A stretch of 64,000 nucleotides of DNA from Uliginosibacterium sp. (GCA_016718265.1 JADKDZ010000002.1:1-64000), one strand, 5' to 3'; shown: positions 38,124 through 46,862, counted from the first letter of the stretch. The notes: a model not told the origin generated them from the letters alone. Program-made: numbers and translations.

Positions 38124-38179
38124 TCACCGGCGAGCGCGTCGCCAGCAGGTTCTGAAATTAGTAGGGTCTCGAGTATTGA

Positions 38180-38212
38180 GGGGCGGCAAGCGCAGGCTTG
38201 CCGCCCCTTTTT
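38180..38212 (+). terminator. Intrinsic terminator after the IPTL-CTERM genes
   Basis: GGGGCGGCAAG / CTTGCCGCCCC, 11 perfect base pairs with a 6-base loop, followed by TTTTT. It is oriented for the plus-strand genes. Confidence 0.93.
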
Positions 38213-38326
38213 GACGGACCCGGAAAGCCGCTCCACACGGGCGTTCTGAGGATGTCTGCCTGGAGATGCGCTTTTGGTCTGGCCCTGCAGCAGGTCGTGC
38301 CGCAGAGGCCCTTCTCATGCGGGTTT

Positions 38327-39106
38327 TCAGGCAGGCATGTCTTGCGTGGCCTTTGTGCGGCCGGACAGGGTGGCGGCGAGCAGGCCGAGTAGGGCCATGC
38401 TCAGCACAATGACTGCGCCCGAAGGAAGATCGGCGAGCGCGGACATGGCCAACCCGCCCGCGTAGGCGAGGGCGCCGAGCAGGTAGGCGGCGATGAGGCG
38501 CGCGCGTCCATTCAGCTGGCGCGTCGCGAGGGCCGGGATGATGAGGCTGGAGAACACGAGGTAGACGCCGACCAGCTGGACCGAGGCGGTGACGGCGAGT
38601 GCGAACAGGGCGTAGAAGCCGAAGCGCCCCAGGCGGGCGGCCAGCGTGCGCCAGGCGAGCAGGACAAGCGCCGTCAGCACCGCCGTGGCGAGCAGCTGGG
38701 CAGGGCTGACCCAGAGGATCTGGCCGACCAGCAGATCCTTGAGATGCTCGCCGCCGTGCGGGTTGCCGGCCAGCAGCAGGATGCCGGTGCAGGCAGCGAG
38801 GACGAAGAGGACGCCGATCAGGGCTTCCTGGACGTCTGGCCAGCGGCGCTCGGTCCAGGTCAGCAGCCAGGCGCCGAGCAGGGCCGCCCCCGCCGCCGCG
38901 CATTGGAGGGTCCAGCCTTCGGCTTCCAGTCCGGCGGTTTCGGCGGCGATGACGCCGATGCCGGCGATCTGGGCGATCGCCAGATCGATGAAGACGATGC
39001 CGCGCGCCAGCACCTGCGCCCCAAGCGGGACGTGGGTGGCCAGCACGAGCAGCCCGGCGAGCAGGGCCGGCAGGAGGATGGCGGGGTCGAGGGCGGCCGT
39101 GTTCAT
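38327..39106 (-). CDS. znuB: Zinc ABC transporter permease ZnuB-like
   Basis: A 259-residue ABC-3 family metal permease with seven or eight hydrophobic helices. Typical stretches are LARGIVFIDLAIAQIAGIG, containing the family's D-x-A-I-A-Q motif, and a late SLIIPALATRQL. It overlaps znuA by 4 bases (ATGA), so translation is coupled. The matching ATPase (ZnuC) is not in this operon and must be elsewhere. Metal specificity is inferred from the neighbours. Confidence 0.88.
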   Translation of the reverse strand: MNTAALDPAILLPALLAGLLVLATHVPLGAQVLARGIVFIDLAIAQIAGIGVIAAETAGLEAEGWTLQCAAAGAALLGAWLLTWTERRWPDVQEALIGVLFVLAACTGILLLAGNPHGGEHLKDLLVGQILWVSPAQLLATAVLTALVLLAWRTLAARLGRFGFYALFALAVTASVQLVGVYLVFSSLIIPALATRQLNGRARLIAAYLLGALAYAGGLAMSALADLPSGAVIVLSMALLGLLAATLSGRTKATQDMPA

Positions 39107-40011
39107 TGCAGGCCTTTCAGCAAGACGGCGACGGTGTCGTCAAAGAGACCGAAGAGATCCTTGGCGCGTGGACTGCCGCCGACCGTGAAGGGCAGGACCG
39201 CGACCGGCACGCCCGCCTGCGCGGACAGCCAGTCCGCTCCCCGGCCATCGTTGTAGGCCGAGCGCAGGATCATCCGCACCGGGCGGGCCTTGATCTGGCC
39301 GAGCACGATGGCGAGGTGGGCGCTGGTCGGTTCGACGCCGGGCTTGGGTTCCAGTGCCGCGACCTGGATGAGTCCCAGCCAGTTCTCCAGATAGGGGTAG
39401 GCCTTGTGCTGCACGACGATGCGTTGCCCGCGCAAGGGCGCAGCCTGTTGTGTCCAGCGCTGGATCGCTGACTGCCAGCGCGCGCTGAAGTCCTGCAGGC
39501 GCGCCTGGTAGCCGCTGGCTTCGGCGGGGTCGATCTGCGCAAGGCGCGCGGCCAGTGCCTCGGCCACGCGGGCGATATTGCGCGGATCGGTCTGGATGTG
39601 CGGGTTGCCGGCGGCATGGACGTCACCGTCGGCACGGTCCAGCCGTTCGGGGATCTCCAGTCGGGTCACATGGTTCGCGGCTTCGAAGTTGCCGGGCTGG
39701 CCAGGCTGGACCTTGGCGTTGCCTGCTTGCCGCAGCAGCACGGGCAGCCAGCCGGTTTCGAGCTCCGCGCCGGTGCACACCAGGAGGTCCGCGTTGCGTA
39801 CCGCGGCAATCAGGCTGGGGCGCGCCTGGATGTGATGCGGATCTTGCTGGGCGGTCGTGGCGGCGTAGACCGTCGCCTTGTCGCCCGCCAGTTCCTGCGT
39901 GAGCGCCGCCCATTCAGGCTCGCAGGCCACCACACGCAGTGCGGCCTGGGCAGGAGACAGCGCGCAAAAGAGGCCGGCACACAGCAGGCCCCGGATCAGG
40001 TAATGAATCAT
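39103..40011 (-). CDS. znuA: Zinc ABC transporter substrate-binding protein ZnuA-like
   Basis: A 302-residue cluster A-I metal-binding protein with a signal peptide ending near AQA-A24. Metal ligands are likely His59/His60 (QDPHHIQARPS), the His in AAGNPHIQTDP, the His in VVQHKAYPYLENW and a late Asp or Glu. It lacks the His-rich loop of enterobacterial ZnuA. It delivers zinc, or less likely manganese, to the ZnuB permease encoded by the overlapping gene. Confidence 0.88.
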   Translation of the reverse strand: MIHYLIRGLLCAGLFCALSPAQAALRVVACEPEWAALTQELAGDKATVYAATTAQQDPHHIQARPSLIAAVRNADLLVCTGAELETGWLPVLLRQAGNAKVQPGQPGNFEAANHVTRLEIPERLDRADGDVHAAGNPHIQTDPRNIARVAEALAARLAQIDPAEASGYQARLQDFSARWQSAIQRWTQQAAPLRGQRIVVQHKAYPYLENWLGLIQVAALEPKPGVEPTSAHLAIVLGQIKARPVRMILRSAYNDGRGADWLSAQAGVPVAVLPFTVGGSPRAKDLFGLFDDTVAVLLKGLQ

Positions 40012-40022
40012 CGGTGAGTTCC

Positions 40023-41414
40023 TCAGTAACTGTGGGCGCCATGGGCACCCAGGCTCATCTGGTATTGCAGGAAGATCTGCTGGTCTGCCCGATCCTCACG
40101 TGACTTGTCGCGTGCAAGCTGCAGGCGCAAGCGCGAGAATTCCGATGGGCTCCAGTCCACCATCACGCTGGTCTTGCTGGGGCGAGTGCGTGGGTTGGCG
40201 AGGAAATCGCCGTTGCTGGCGTAGTCGACGGTGCCGCTGTTGAGGCGATCGTAGCGGGCACCGATCCGCCACGCCGGCATGAACTGGAACACGCTTTGCA
40301 GGTACCAGCCAGACTGGCTCGCGCGATAGGCGTCCTGCAGGTTGGCGTTGGCCGTGTCGAAGGCGAACTGACCGGTTTCCTTGCGGCGGAAGTATTCGCC
40401 CTGCAGCTTGAGATTCTGGCGTTCGCCGTTGCCATTCGGCGCCCACTTCCAGACAAAGTCGGCGGCCCAGAGCTGGGACCGCCCGGTAAAGAGACTATCG
40501 ACGGCGCTGCCTGCCAGATCGGTATCTGTCTGGCTGCGGTCCTGCACGGCGTGGCGCAGCCAGGAAAGGCCGGCCCGCCAGCTGTGGCTGACGCCCACGT
40601 CGCCGCCGACATGTGCAAACAGGGCTTGTGCGCCGGGTTTGTTGTTCTGGCGCGTGTTGCCCGGGAAGTTCGCCCCGCGGCCGGCTTCCGCGCCGAGCTC
40701 GACGAAGGTCTGGGTGGGCGCGATCCAGCTGGCCTGGATGCCATCCTGCGCATACTGGCCGCCGAGGAAGGCCTGGTACACCAGCGGGCTGTCGACGAAG
40801 TCCCAGGTGTGGGCATGCTGACCGTTCACGTAACCGATGCCGGAGAAGAAACGCCCGGCCTTGATGCGCGCACCTTGTGGCAAGGAGGTGGTCTGGATGA
40901 AGGCTTCTTCGGCCGAGACCTCGTTTTCGGGCGAAACCGCCAGGGTCAGATTGCCGTAGAAAAGTTGGTCGACGTTGGCAGAGAGCATGAGCTCGGACTC
41001 GCCGAGGCTGAACCCCCGGGCGCCTGGCCCGATTTCCCCGCCCGGCACGAAGCCGGTGATGCGGTAGTCCTCAGGGTTGCGCTTGAGGTTGGCGTAGGTT
41101 CCCGAGAGCACCATGCCGATTTCCGGGTTGAAGGCATTGCCGCGCGAGCCAGGCTTTGCGGGCGCAGTCTCCGCTGCCGGCTTTCCGGGGGTTTCGCGCG
41201 CCACGGCGACCGCAGCTTCGGCAGCTTTCAGGCGCTGTTCAAGGTCGGCGATACGGTTCTCGTAGTCTTGGCGCAACTGGGTGCGCAGGGAGTCGAACTC
41301 CTGACGGATCGTCTGCAAGTCGGCACTGTCGGCAGCGAAGGCAGGCAAGGGGCTCAGGCTGAGCGAGGCGAGGATGATGGCGCTACGGCGCGCAAGGTGC
41401 TGGGGGCGAAGCAT
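40023..41414 (-). CDS. Outer-membrane porin-like protein of the zinc-uptake operon
   Basis: A 463-residue protein with a signal peptide ending AFA-A. A coiled-coil stretch follows (LRTQLRQDYENRIADLEQRLKAAEAAV is the region, 45-72), then a beta-barrel of alternating aromatic and polar residues ending in aromatic YQMSLGAHGAHSY. The layout resembles phosphate-selective-porin/OprP-like proteins with an N-terminal trimerising coil. Relatives are sometimes misnamed TonB-dependent receptors, but there is no plug domain or TonB box. It lies 11 bases upstream of znuA, so it probably brings zinc across the outer membrane. Confidence 0.75.
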   Translation of the reverse strand: MLRPQHLARRSAIILASLSLSPLPAFAADSADLQTIRQEFDSLRTQLRQDYENRIADLEQRLKAAEAAVAVARETPGKPAAETAPAKPGSRGNAFNPEIGMVLSGTYANLKRNPEDYRITGFVPGGEIGPGARGFSLGESELMLSANVDQLFYGNLTLAVSPENEVSAEEAFIQTTSLPQGARIKAGRFFSGIGYVNGQHAHTWDFVDSPLVYQAFLGGQYAQDGIQASWIAPTQTFVELGAEAGRGANFPGNTRQNNKPGAQALFAHVGGDVGVSHSWRAGLSWLRHAVQDRSQTDTDLAGSAVDSLFTGRSQLWAADFVWKWAPNGNGERQNLKLQGEYFRRKETGQFAFDTANANLQDAYRASQSGWYLQSVFQFMPAWRIGARYDRLNSGTVDYASNGDFLANPRTRPSKTSVMVDWSPSEFSRLRLQLARDKSREDRADQQIFLQYQMSLGAHGAHSY

Positions 41415-41554
41415 GGTGTTTTCCTTGATGACGGCGACCAGACGCGGCGCCTTAGCGTGCGTCTGGAATGTGGGACAGAGCAGCCAGTCGCACAGGCGGA
41501 TGCTGACGGCACGCTGCGAGCGTGCACGGCGGGGCCTTGCGTGCTGGAGAGACT

Positions 41555-41881
41555 TCAGGCGGGGATAAGAATCGCCGGCGGTGGTGCGCGCGGGTGAAAA
41601 TGCGCGGGCGCGGCGACAAATGCTGTTGGTAGCGAGGTGTGCTGTAGTGCTGCAGCAAACAAGCCAGGCACAACTGCCAGACTATGGGGTGCAAGCGCCG
41701 CACCGAAGACAGCAAAGGCCAGGCACTCTGCACAGGCCTCGTGTGTATGGGCTGGAGACTTCTGTGCAGCCTCCTGCGCGCTCGCGACTTCGGCGCCGTG
41801 GCTCAGGGCATGTGTCAGCGCGCCCAACTGCGCGAGCAGCAGGAATGCGGTGAGACACGCGATGAGAAGGCGGTTGAGCAT
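41555..41881 (-). CDS. DUF2946-like small exported protein with CxxC and histidines
   Basis: A 108-residue protein with an N-terminal hydrophobic segment (LLIACLTAFLLLAQLGALTHAL), then SPAHTHEACAECLAF with a CAEC pair and several histidines, and a proline-rich end. The pattern fits DUF2946, often found in metal-transport operons. It heads the znu unit, directly after the promoter with the palindromic operator. It could bind or shuttle zinc in the periplasm; this is inference. Confidence 0.7.
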   Translation of the reverse strand: MLNRLLIACLTAFLLLAQLGALTHALSHGAEVASAQEAAQKSPAHTHEACAECLAFAVFGAALAPHSLAVVPGLFAAALQHTSLPTAFVAAPAHFHPRAPPPAILIPA

Positions 41882-41907
41882 GGTGCGGCAGGCGGGATTG
41901 GATGCGG

Positions 41908-41940
41908 ATTATAGCAATGCAACAGCGTTGCATGTAAGAG
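41908..41940 (-). promoter_or_regulatory. Promoter with palindromic operator, probable Zur site, of the zinc operon
   Basis: Minus strand: a perfect TATAAT -10 (41908-41913) lies 27 bases upstream of ATG 41881. A TTACAT-like -35 is about 18 bases further up (near 41932-41937). Between and overlapping them is the perfect palindrome ATGCAAC-AGC-GTTGCAT (41917-41933). A repressor bound there would block polymerase. Because the operon encodes zinc uptake, the zinc-responsive Fur-family repressor Zur is the obvious candidate. The site itself is read directly; the identity of the protein is inference. Confidence 0.7.
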
Positions 41941-42000
41941 GCTTCAGCGCAGACGGAAAGAAGCTGCTGGGTCAGCCTGCTACGAAGCGAGCGATTACGA

Positions 42001-42606
42001 TCAGGCCTTGCGCCAGCGGCTCTGGCTGGGCAGTTGATGAGCGAGGAAGTCCATCTGATCGGCGAGGATGCTGCGATTCGAGAGGATCAGGTACTCGGCC
42101 TTGTTGGGGATATAAGGCGCGTAGAGGAGCAGCATGCGGGCTTCTTCCGGTGTCCGCCCGCCTTTACGCTGGTTGCAGCTGCGGCAGGCTGTGACGACGT
42201 TCATCCAGGTGTCGGCGCCGCCTTGCGAAACAGGCCGGATGTGGTCACGAGTGAGCCGGCTGAAAGGCAGGTCGGCCCCGCAGTAGGCGCAGACCTGGCG
42301 ATCACGGTGGAAGAGTTCGCGGTTGGAGAGTGGCGGGGTCTGAAGCAGGGTGGCTGCCGGCAGGGATTTGCCGCGGATCGCGATAATGCTGTTGGCCTGG
42401 ATCTTGGAACGCAGACCGGTTTTACGACAAACGCCGCCCTGCACCGTGAAGGTCTCCTCGCCAATCGACCAGGCGACCATGTCGCGCGAGTAGTACAGAA
42501 TGGCATGCTGCCAGGAGACCCAGCGATAGGGGTGCCCGTGCGAATCCAGCGTCAGTACCAGCGGACGGTGTTGCGCAGCGGGCGAGCGTAAGTCAGCGTC
42601 GGGCAT
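42001..42606 (-). CDS. HNH endonuclease family protein
   Basis: A 201-residue protein with an HNH/McrA-like nuclease module at about 95-155. It has CAYCGADLPFSRLTRDHIRPVS and, further on, GGADTWMNVVTACRSCNQRKGG, giving two CxxC zinc pairs and the catalytic His in RDHIRPV. The N-terminal 90 residues (VLTLDSHGHPYRWVSWQHA onwards) are conserved in a beta-proteobacterial chromosomal group with no known restriction partner. AAGGAG precedes ATG 42606. The cellular role is unknown. Confidence 0.87.
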   Translation of the reverse strand: MPDADLRSPAAQHRPLVLTLDSHGHPYRWVSWQHAILYYSRDMVAWSIGEETFTVQGGVCRKTGLRSKIQANSIIAIRGKSLPAATLLQTPPLSNRELFHRDRQVCAYCGADLPFSRLTRDHIRPVSQGGADTWMNVVTACRSCNQRKGGRTPEEARMLLLYAPYIPNKAEYLILSNRSILADQMDFLAHQLPSQSRWRKA

Positions 42607-42680
42607 GGTGGTGAATCACTCCTTGCGTGAGTGCAACTGAGCTACCCTAACCGGCATCGCGGTGCAATACAACCACTTAT

Positions 42681-43283
42681 GTGGGAAATGGCGTGGCGGA
42701 GAGAAAGAAAACACTGCTGGGGGTCCTGCTCGTTTCCGCGCTGGTGCACTGGTTCGCACTGGACGGCATGCGGGCCGATGAGGGAAGGCAACTCAAGGGG
42801 CCTGCTCTGAACGCCCACCTTGTCGAGCCGCAGGCGAGTCCCTTGCTGGCAACGCCGCCACAACCGCAGGCTAGGAGTGAAGAGCGCACCGCGCCCGCTG
42901 CGCGGCGTTCAGCACGTGTGCGTCAAGACGTAATGCGGGAGGAATCTCTAAGTCGTGATGATCTCGCCGTGCCGGAGAGATCCAAGTCGGTTGATGAGGG
43001 CTTGGTTCCGGCGTTTCGGGCGATGTCCTTAGCCGAGGTTCAGGCGCTGGCCCGCGTGCAGATCGGTCTGGCGATGCGGGGGCAGCGCGCGCGGCTGACA
43101 GAGCCGTTGGTTGTGGTGATCCGCCTGAGCTCGACCGGCATGGTCGAAGTTGTTACAGCCGAGCCGTCGCTGGAGCCTGCCGTGCAGCCGCTTTGTGCGG
43201 AACTGAGCGCGGTGTTGGCAAGAAATCCGCAGTTGCTTCGCACGTTGCAGGTTTCGCCCCTGGAAATCGAATTCCTGCCCTGA
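42681..43283 (+). CDS. TonB-like single-pass protein of unknown function
   Basis: About 200 residues with GTG starts at 42681 or 42693. One N-terminal membrane anchor (TLLGVLLVSALVHWFALDG) is followed by a Pro/Ala/Arg-rich spacer and a C-terminal domain (LAEVQALARVQIGLAMRGQ and later LVVVIRLSSTGMVEVVTAEPS). This layout of anchor, proline-rich span and small beta domain is that of TonB/TolA C-terminal proteins, but the YP motif of TonB is missing. No ExbBD neighbour. Function not deducible. Confidence 0.6.
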   Translation: MGNGVAERKKTLLGVLLVSALVHWFALDGMRADEGRQLKGPALNAHLVEPQASPLLATPPQPQARSEERTAPAARRSARVRQDVMREESLSRDDLAVPERSKSVDEGLVPAFRAMSLAEVQALARVQIGLAMRGQRARLTEPLVVVIRLSSTGMVEVVTAEPSLEPAVQPLCAELSAVLARNPQLLRTLQVSPLEIEFLP

Positions 43284-43769
43284 ATTCTCGCTGCATGACG
43301 ACTCCTGCCTTGCAGGAATAAGGCGCCTGAATTATCCTTTGGTGCTATGTTAAGTTCGTTTTGAGGGCATGCTTCTGTCTGGCCTGATTGGTCGGGCAGG
43401 CGAGGCCCACGGTCCGTATGCGGGGTCAATCGAACGCCGGCAAGGCAATACCCATTAATTCCAGATGGATGCTGTGCTGGCTGCGATTTTAGGCTTGATA
43501 TAGTGGGTTTCGCCGCATTGAATACAAACTAACCGTGGCAGAGTTTCACCCGCTGGTATCCGGCAACTCAAAGGTATGCCGTGGGGGCCGCTCCATGCTG
43601 AACGCTAGCACCGGACTATGTTTTTGCGCTTGTCTTTAGAACACGGCAGGGAAGCCGTTAATCAGCCGTTACCCCTGCCAGCGGCCGAGCTGCTGTAAAA
43701 CGCGGTTTGAAGCATGTTCTTCTGCGCGGGTGCAGTTATCACAATATTCATGAACTGATGATCAAGTAG
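43284..43769. other. Intergenic region upstream of the HDOD-GGDEF gene
   Basis: About 490 bases, gene-free on both strands as far as I can see. A weak FliA-like element lies at 43635-43661 (TTTAGAAC, 11 bases, GCCGTTAA). The -10 half is good and the -35 half poor. No terminator or repeat was recognised. Confidence 0.4.
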
Positions 43770-45722
43770 ATGGCTCCTCCAATTGATGTATCGCGTTTCG
43801 AGCAGTTGAAAGCGTCTGGCGACTTGCCGTCACCGAAGGGCGTTGCCTTGGCCGTGATGCGCTTGACGCAGCAAGACGATGTGTCGATCAACGAGCTTGC
43901 CAATGTGATCAAGGCCGACCCGGCGTTTGTCGGGCGTCTGGTCAAGGCGGCGAATGGCATTATTGGATATGGCCGCAGGCCTGTGGCGTCTGTGCACGAT
44001 GCACTGACCGTGCTCGGGATGCCGGCGGTCAGAAACATGGCGTTGGGTTTTTCACTGCTGACCCACTATCGCACCGGTGCTTGTGAGAACTTTGACTATG
44101 GACGCTACTGGGCCGCGTCCTTGCTTTCGGCAGTAGCGATGCAGTCAATTGCGCTTCGCACGCGTGCTGCGGCGCCGGACGAGACCTACTGTCTGGGCCT
44201 CTTGGCCCGGGTTGGCGAGATCGCGCTGGCGACTCTCTACCCTCATGACTACTCTCGGGTCGTGAAAGAATCGGCAGGCTTGGATATCTCACGCCGGCTT
44301 GAGCTGGAGTCGCGGGCATTTGCGATGACCAATGCCGAGTTGGGGGCCGCGATGCTCGGTGATTGGGGGCTGCCGCGCGTGTTTACCGATGCTGCCTACT
44401 GTGTTGCGGCAGGAACGGAGTCCCAGCACAGTGAGAGCAGCCGGGAATTCGTTGTCACCCAGTCTTTGGCGCTCTCTCATCAGCTGGGTGACTATTGCCT
44501 GGCGCACGAGCATGAGCGCCCGCGCTGCAAACACAGGCTGATGATCGCTGCGTCCCGCCTTTCCTTTGATGAAGAATCGACAGCGACTTTATCGAACGGC
44601 GTGGCGCGGGAGTGGCTGGAGTGGGGCGCGTTGTTAAGTATTCACGCGGAAAAGTTGCCGCCGTTTGAACAGATCAAGGCCGATGCGCCTGCGGAAGCCA
44701 CCGCACCAGCGGCGGAAGAAGGGGAAGCTGAAGACGCTCCCACGCGGGCATTGGTGGTTGAGGCAAACACCGAGTCCTGCACTGAGATGGTCAGGGCTTT
44801 GCGTGACGCGGGATTCCATACTTCAAGTGCGCATGACGGGTTCAGCGCGGCAGAGCTTGCCTTGGATTTCTTGCCAGATCTGATGATCATCGGTGGGCAC
44901 CTGCCCGATATGCCGAGCAGCGACTTGATCCGCATCATCCGTCGGACACGGATTGGCCGCCTGATCTATCTTTTCTATGCGAGTGACCAGTTGCACGACG
45001 ATGTAGTCGTGGCGGCGCTTGAGGCGGGGGCCGATGATACTTTGCAGAAACCCGTGAATATGCGGATTCTCAAAGCAAAGATCGGAGTCAGTCGACGAAT
45101 TTCTGCATTGCACCGGGAAATTGAACAGGACAGGGAGGAAATCCGGCATTTCGCGGCCGAGCTTGCTGTCAGCAACCGGCGCTTGCAGGAGGCCGCGATG
45201 ACCGACTCGCTGACCGGTTTTCCAAATCGTCGGTATTTCAATGAGCACTTTGCCCAGGAGTGGTCAGTGGCACTGCGCGGCAAGCGCCCTTTGTCCAGCG
45301 TCGTGGTTGACATCGATCTCTTTAAGAATATCAACGACACCTATGGTCACGATGTGGGTGACGCAGTGCTGGTACAGGTTTCACAGGCTCTCAAAGGCGC
45401 ATTGCGTAACCAGGACTTTCTGGCACGCCTCGGCGGGGATGAGTTTGTGGTGGTGTGCCCGGATACGCCACTTGAAGCCGCTCGCGTGTGCGCAAATCGT
45501 TTGCATGCCGCGGTGAGCAATCTGACCATTTCAACGCGACAGCTGAATCTGAAAGTCTCTGTGAGCTGCGGCGTAGCGTGTCGGGATGCCTCAATGACGG
45601 ACGCAGACAGCCTGTTCAAGCGCGCGGACGACAGCCTGTATCTCGCCAAGCAAAGGGGACGCAATGGTGTGGCCGCCATCCAGATCGACACTGACAAAGG
45701 CGGCCAGCATCATGTGGCTTAG
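43770..45722 (+). CDS. HDOD / degenerate receiver / GGDEF diguanylate cyclase
   Basis: A 650-residue three-part signalling protein. Residues 10-215 are an HDOD domain. Residues 325-440 are a receiver-like domain that has lost its phosphoryl chemistry: the acceptor Asp is Gly375 (DLMIIGGHLPDM) and the acidic pair is Glu331-Ala332, though Lys427 remains. After a coiled coil, residues 475-640 are a GGDEF domain with intact LARLGGDEFVVV (555-559), so c-di-GMP synthesis is expected. An RxxD inhibitory site (Arg546-Asp549) sits the usual five residues before it. It lies just upstream of flhDC, suggesting a link between c-di-GMP and motility. Confidence 0.9.
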   Translation: MAPPIDVSRFEQLKASGDLPSPKGVALAVMRLTQQDDVSINELANVIKADPAFVGRLVKAANGIIGYGRRPVASVHDALTVLGMPAVRNMALGFSLLTHYRTGACENFDYGRYWAASLLSAVAMQSIALRTRAAAPDETYCLGLLARVGEIALATLYPHDYSRVVKESAGLDISRRLELESRAFAMTNAELGAAMLGDWGLPRVFTDAAYCVAAGTESQHSESSREFVVTQSLALSHQLGDYCLAHEHERPRCKHRLMIAASRLSFDEESTATLSNGVAREWLEWGALLSIHAEKLPPFEQIKADAPAEATAPAAEEGEAEDAPTRALVVEANTESCTEMVRALRDAGFHTSSAHDGFSAAELALDFLPDLMIIGGHLPDMPSSDLIRIIRRTRIGRLIYLFYASDQLHDDVVVAALEAGADDTLQKPVNMRILKAKIGVSRRISALHREIEQDREEIRHFAAELAVSNRRLQEAAMTDSLTGFPNRRYFNEHFAQEWSVALRGKRPLSSVVVDIDLFKNINDTYGHDVGDAVLVQVSQALKGALRNQDFLARLGGDEFVVVCPDTPLEAARVCANRLHAAVSNLTISTRQLNLKVSVSCGVACRDASMTDADSLFKRADDSLYLAKQRGRNGVAAIQIDTDKGGQHHVA

Positions 45723-45775
45723 CCTGGCCGACTGTGCTTGTGCGTGGGGCAGCGCAAATTTTTTCAAACTAGCCC

Positions 45776-45802
45776 TAAAGTCGCCCGAAACGCTGCCGTT
45801 AG
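45776..45802 (+). promoter_or_regulatory. FliA (sigma-28) type promoter upstream of flhDC
   Basis: TAAAGTCG, exactly 11 bases, GCCGTTAG. This matches the TAAAGTTT-N11-GCCGATAA flagellar consensus in both halves and spacing. It lies 176 bases before flhD. A preceding T-run (45760-45765) is common for such promoters in this class. Confidence 0.7.
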
Positions 45803-45826
45803 TGGTTGGACGAGAGCTGTTTTCCG

Positions 45827-45851
45827 GCGTGTAGGCGGATTTCCTACACGC
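45827..45851 (+). promoter_or_regulatory. Hairpin with GGA in the loop in the flhDC leader
   Basis: GCGTGTAGG / CCTACACGC, nine perfect base pairs with loop CGGATTT, in the transcribed leader of flhD. GGA displayed in a hairpin loop is the hallmark of CsrA/RsmA binding sites, and CsrA is known to act on the flhDC leader in E. coli. There is no T-run, so it is not a terminator. The CsrA link is inference. Confidence 0.5.
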
Positions 45852-45978
45852 TTGCTGCTGCTCGTTGTGACAGCAATATCCGACGCTGCCTGATTGGTGC
45901 TGTGGCATGGGTTCTGGAGAATCCAATGCCATGGAGGTCATGTTCGCCTCTTTACCAAAAACGGCGTGGGGTTCAGTC

Positions 45979-46293
45979 ATGAAAATGGATATTGCAAATG
46001 AAATCCGTGAGCTCAATCTCTCCTACTTGCTCTTGGCTCAGCAGATTCTGAGGGCTGATCGCGCGTCAGGCATGCTGAAGCTTGGTGTTGGCGATGATGT
46101 GGTGGATCTCATCGAAAACCTCTCTCCTGCACAGATCATGCGTATGGCTTCGTCTGACCTGCTGCTGTGCCAGTTCCGTTTTGACGATACGCTGCTCTTG
46201 AACCTCATGGCCAATCATGGCCGCGAGAACGCTGCGGCGCGCATCCATGCGACGATTCTTGCGGCGGGCAAAGAAGTCGAGCATTTGGTCTGA
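45979..46293 (+). CDS. flhD: Flagellar transcriptional regulator FlhD
   Basis: A 104-residue subunit of the FlhD4C2 master activator of flagellar class II genes. The signature IRELNLSYLLLAQQILRADR is followed by the helical IENLSPAQIMRMASSDLLLCQFR region. ATG 45979 (MKMDIANEIREL) gives the normal length; the frame is open to 45907 but those residues are not family-like. flhC follows after 20 bases. Confidence 0.95.
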   Translation: MKMDIANEIRELNLSYLLLAQQILRADRASGMLKLGVGDDVVDLIENLSPAQIMRMASSDLLLCQFRFDDTLLLNLMANHGRENAAARIHATILAAGKEVEHLV

Positions 46294-46313
46294 GCGGCGC
46301 TGAGGAGCAAATC

Positions 46314-46862
46314 ATGCGGATGAAAAGTCTGATAGAAGATGCGAAGGAAACCCAGCGTGCGATCGACATGATAGGTCTGGGTGCCCGCATGCAAATGCTG
46401 GAAGCGGAAACCGGCCTGTCGCGCGAGCGTTTGTTGAAGTTGTACAAGGAGATCCGTGGGGAGTCTCCGCCCAAGGGGATGCTGCCGTTTTCGACCGACT
46501 GGTTCATTCCTTGGCAGCAGAATGTACACGCTTCTCTTTTCATGTCCCTGCTGGGTTTTGTCAGCAAAAACGCGAGTCTTAAAGGTCTGGACGCGACGCT
46601 TCAGGCGTTTCGCATGTATCGCGAGAAAATCCAAGAAAGTGGCTTGGATGAAGTTTTGAGTCTGACCCGCGCCTGGACGTTGGTCCGGTTCTTTGACGCA
46701 AGGATGCTGCAGGTAAGCAAGTGCTCCAAGTGCGGAGGCTCGTTTGTTGCGCATGCGTTTGAACCCTCGAAAGGGTATGTTTGTGGTCTGTGCCACATGC
46801 CTGCACGGGCAGGCAAGAGTGGAAAGCGTCAGGCGGCGGAGGATGTCGAAATTGCCTTGTGA
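46314..46862 (+). CDS. flhC: Flagellar transcriptional regulator FlhC
   Basis: A 182-residue DNA-binding partner of FlhD. It has an N-terminal helical region (AIDMIGLGARMQMLEAETGL), a central RLLKLYKEIRGESPPKGMLP, and the C-terminal zinc site formed by CSKCGG and CGLC. Together with FlhD it activates flagellar and chemotaxis transcription, including downstream targets in this locus. It ends at a strong terminator that separates it from motA. Confidence 0.95.
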   Translation: MRMKSLIEDAKETQRAIDMIGLGARMQMLEAETGLSRERLLKLYKEIRGESPPKGMLPFSTDWFIPWQQNVHASLFMSLLGFVSKNASLKGLDATLQAFRMYREKIQESGLDEVLSLTRAWTLVRFFDARMLQVSKCSKCGGSFVAHAFEPSKGYVCGLCHMPARAGKSGKRQAAEDVEIAL

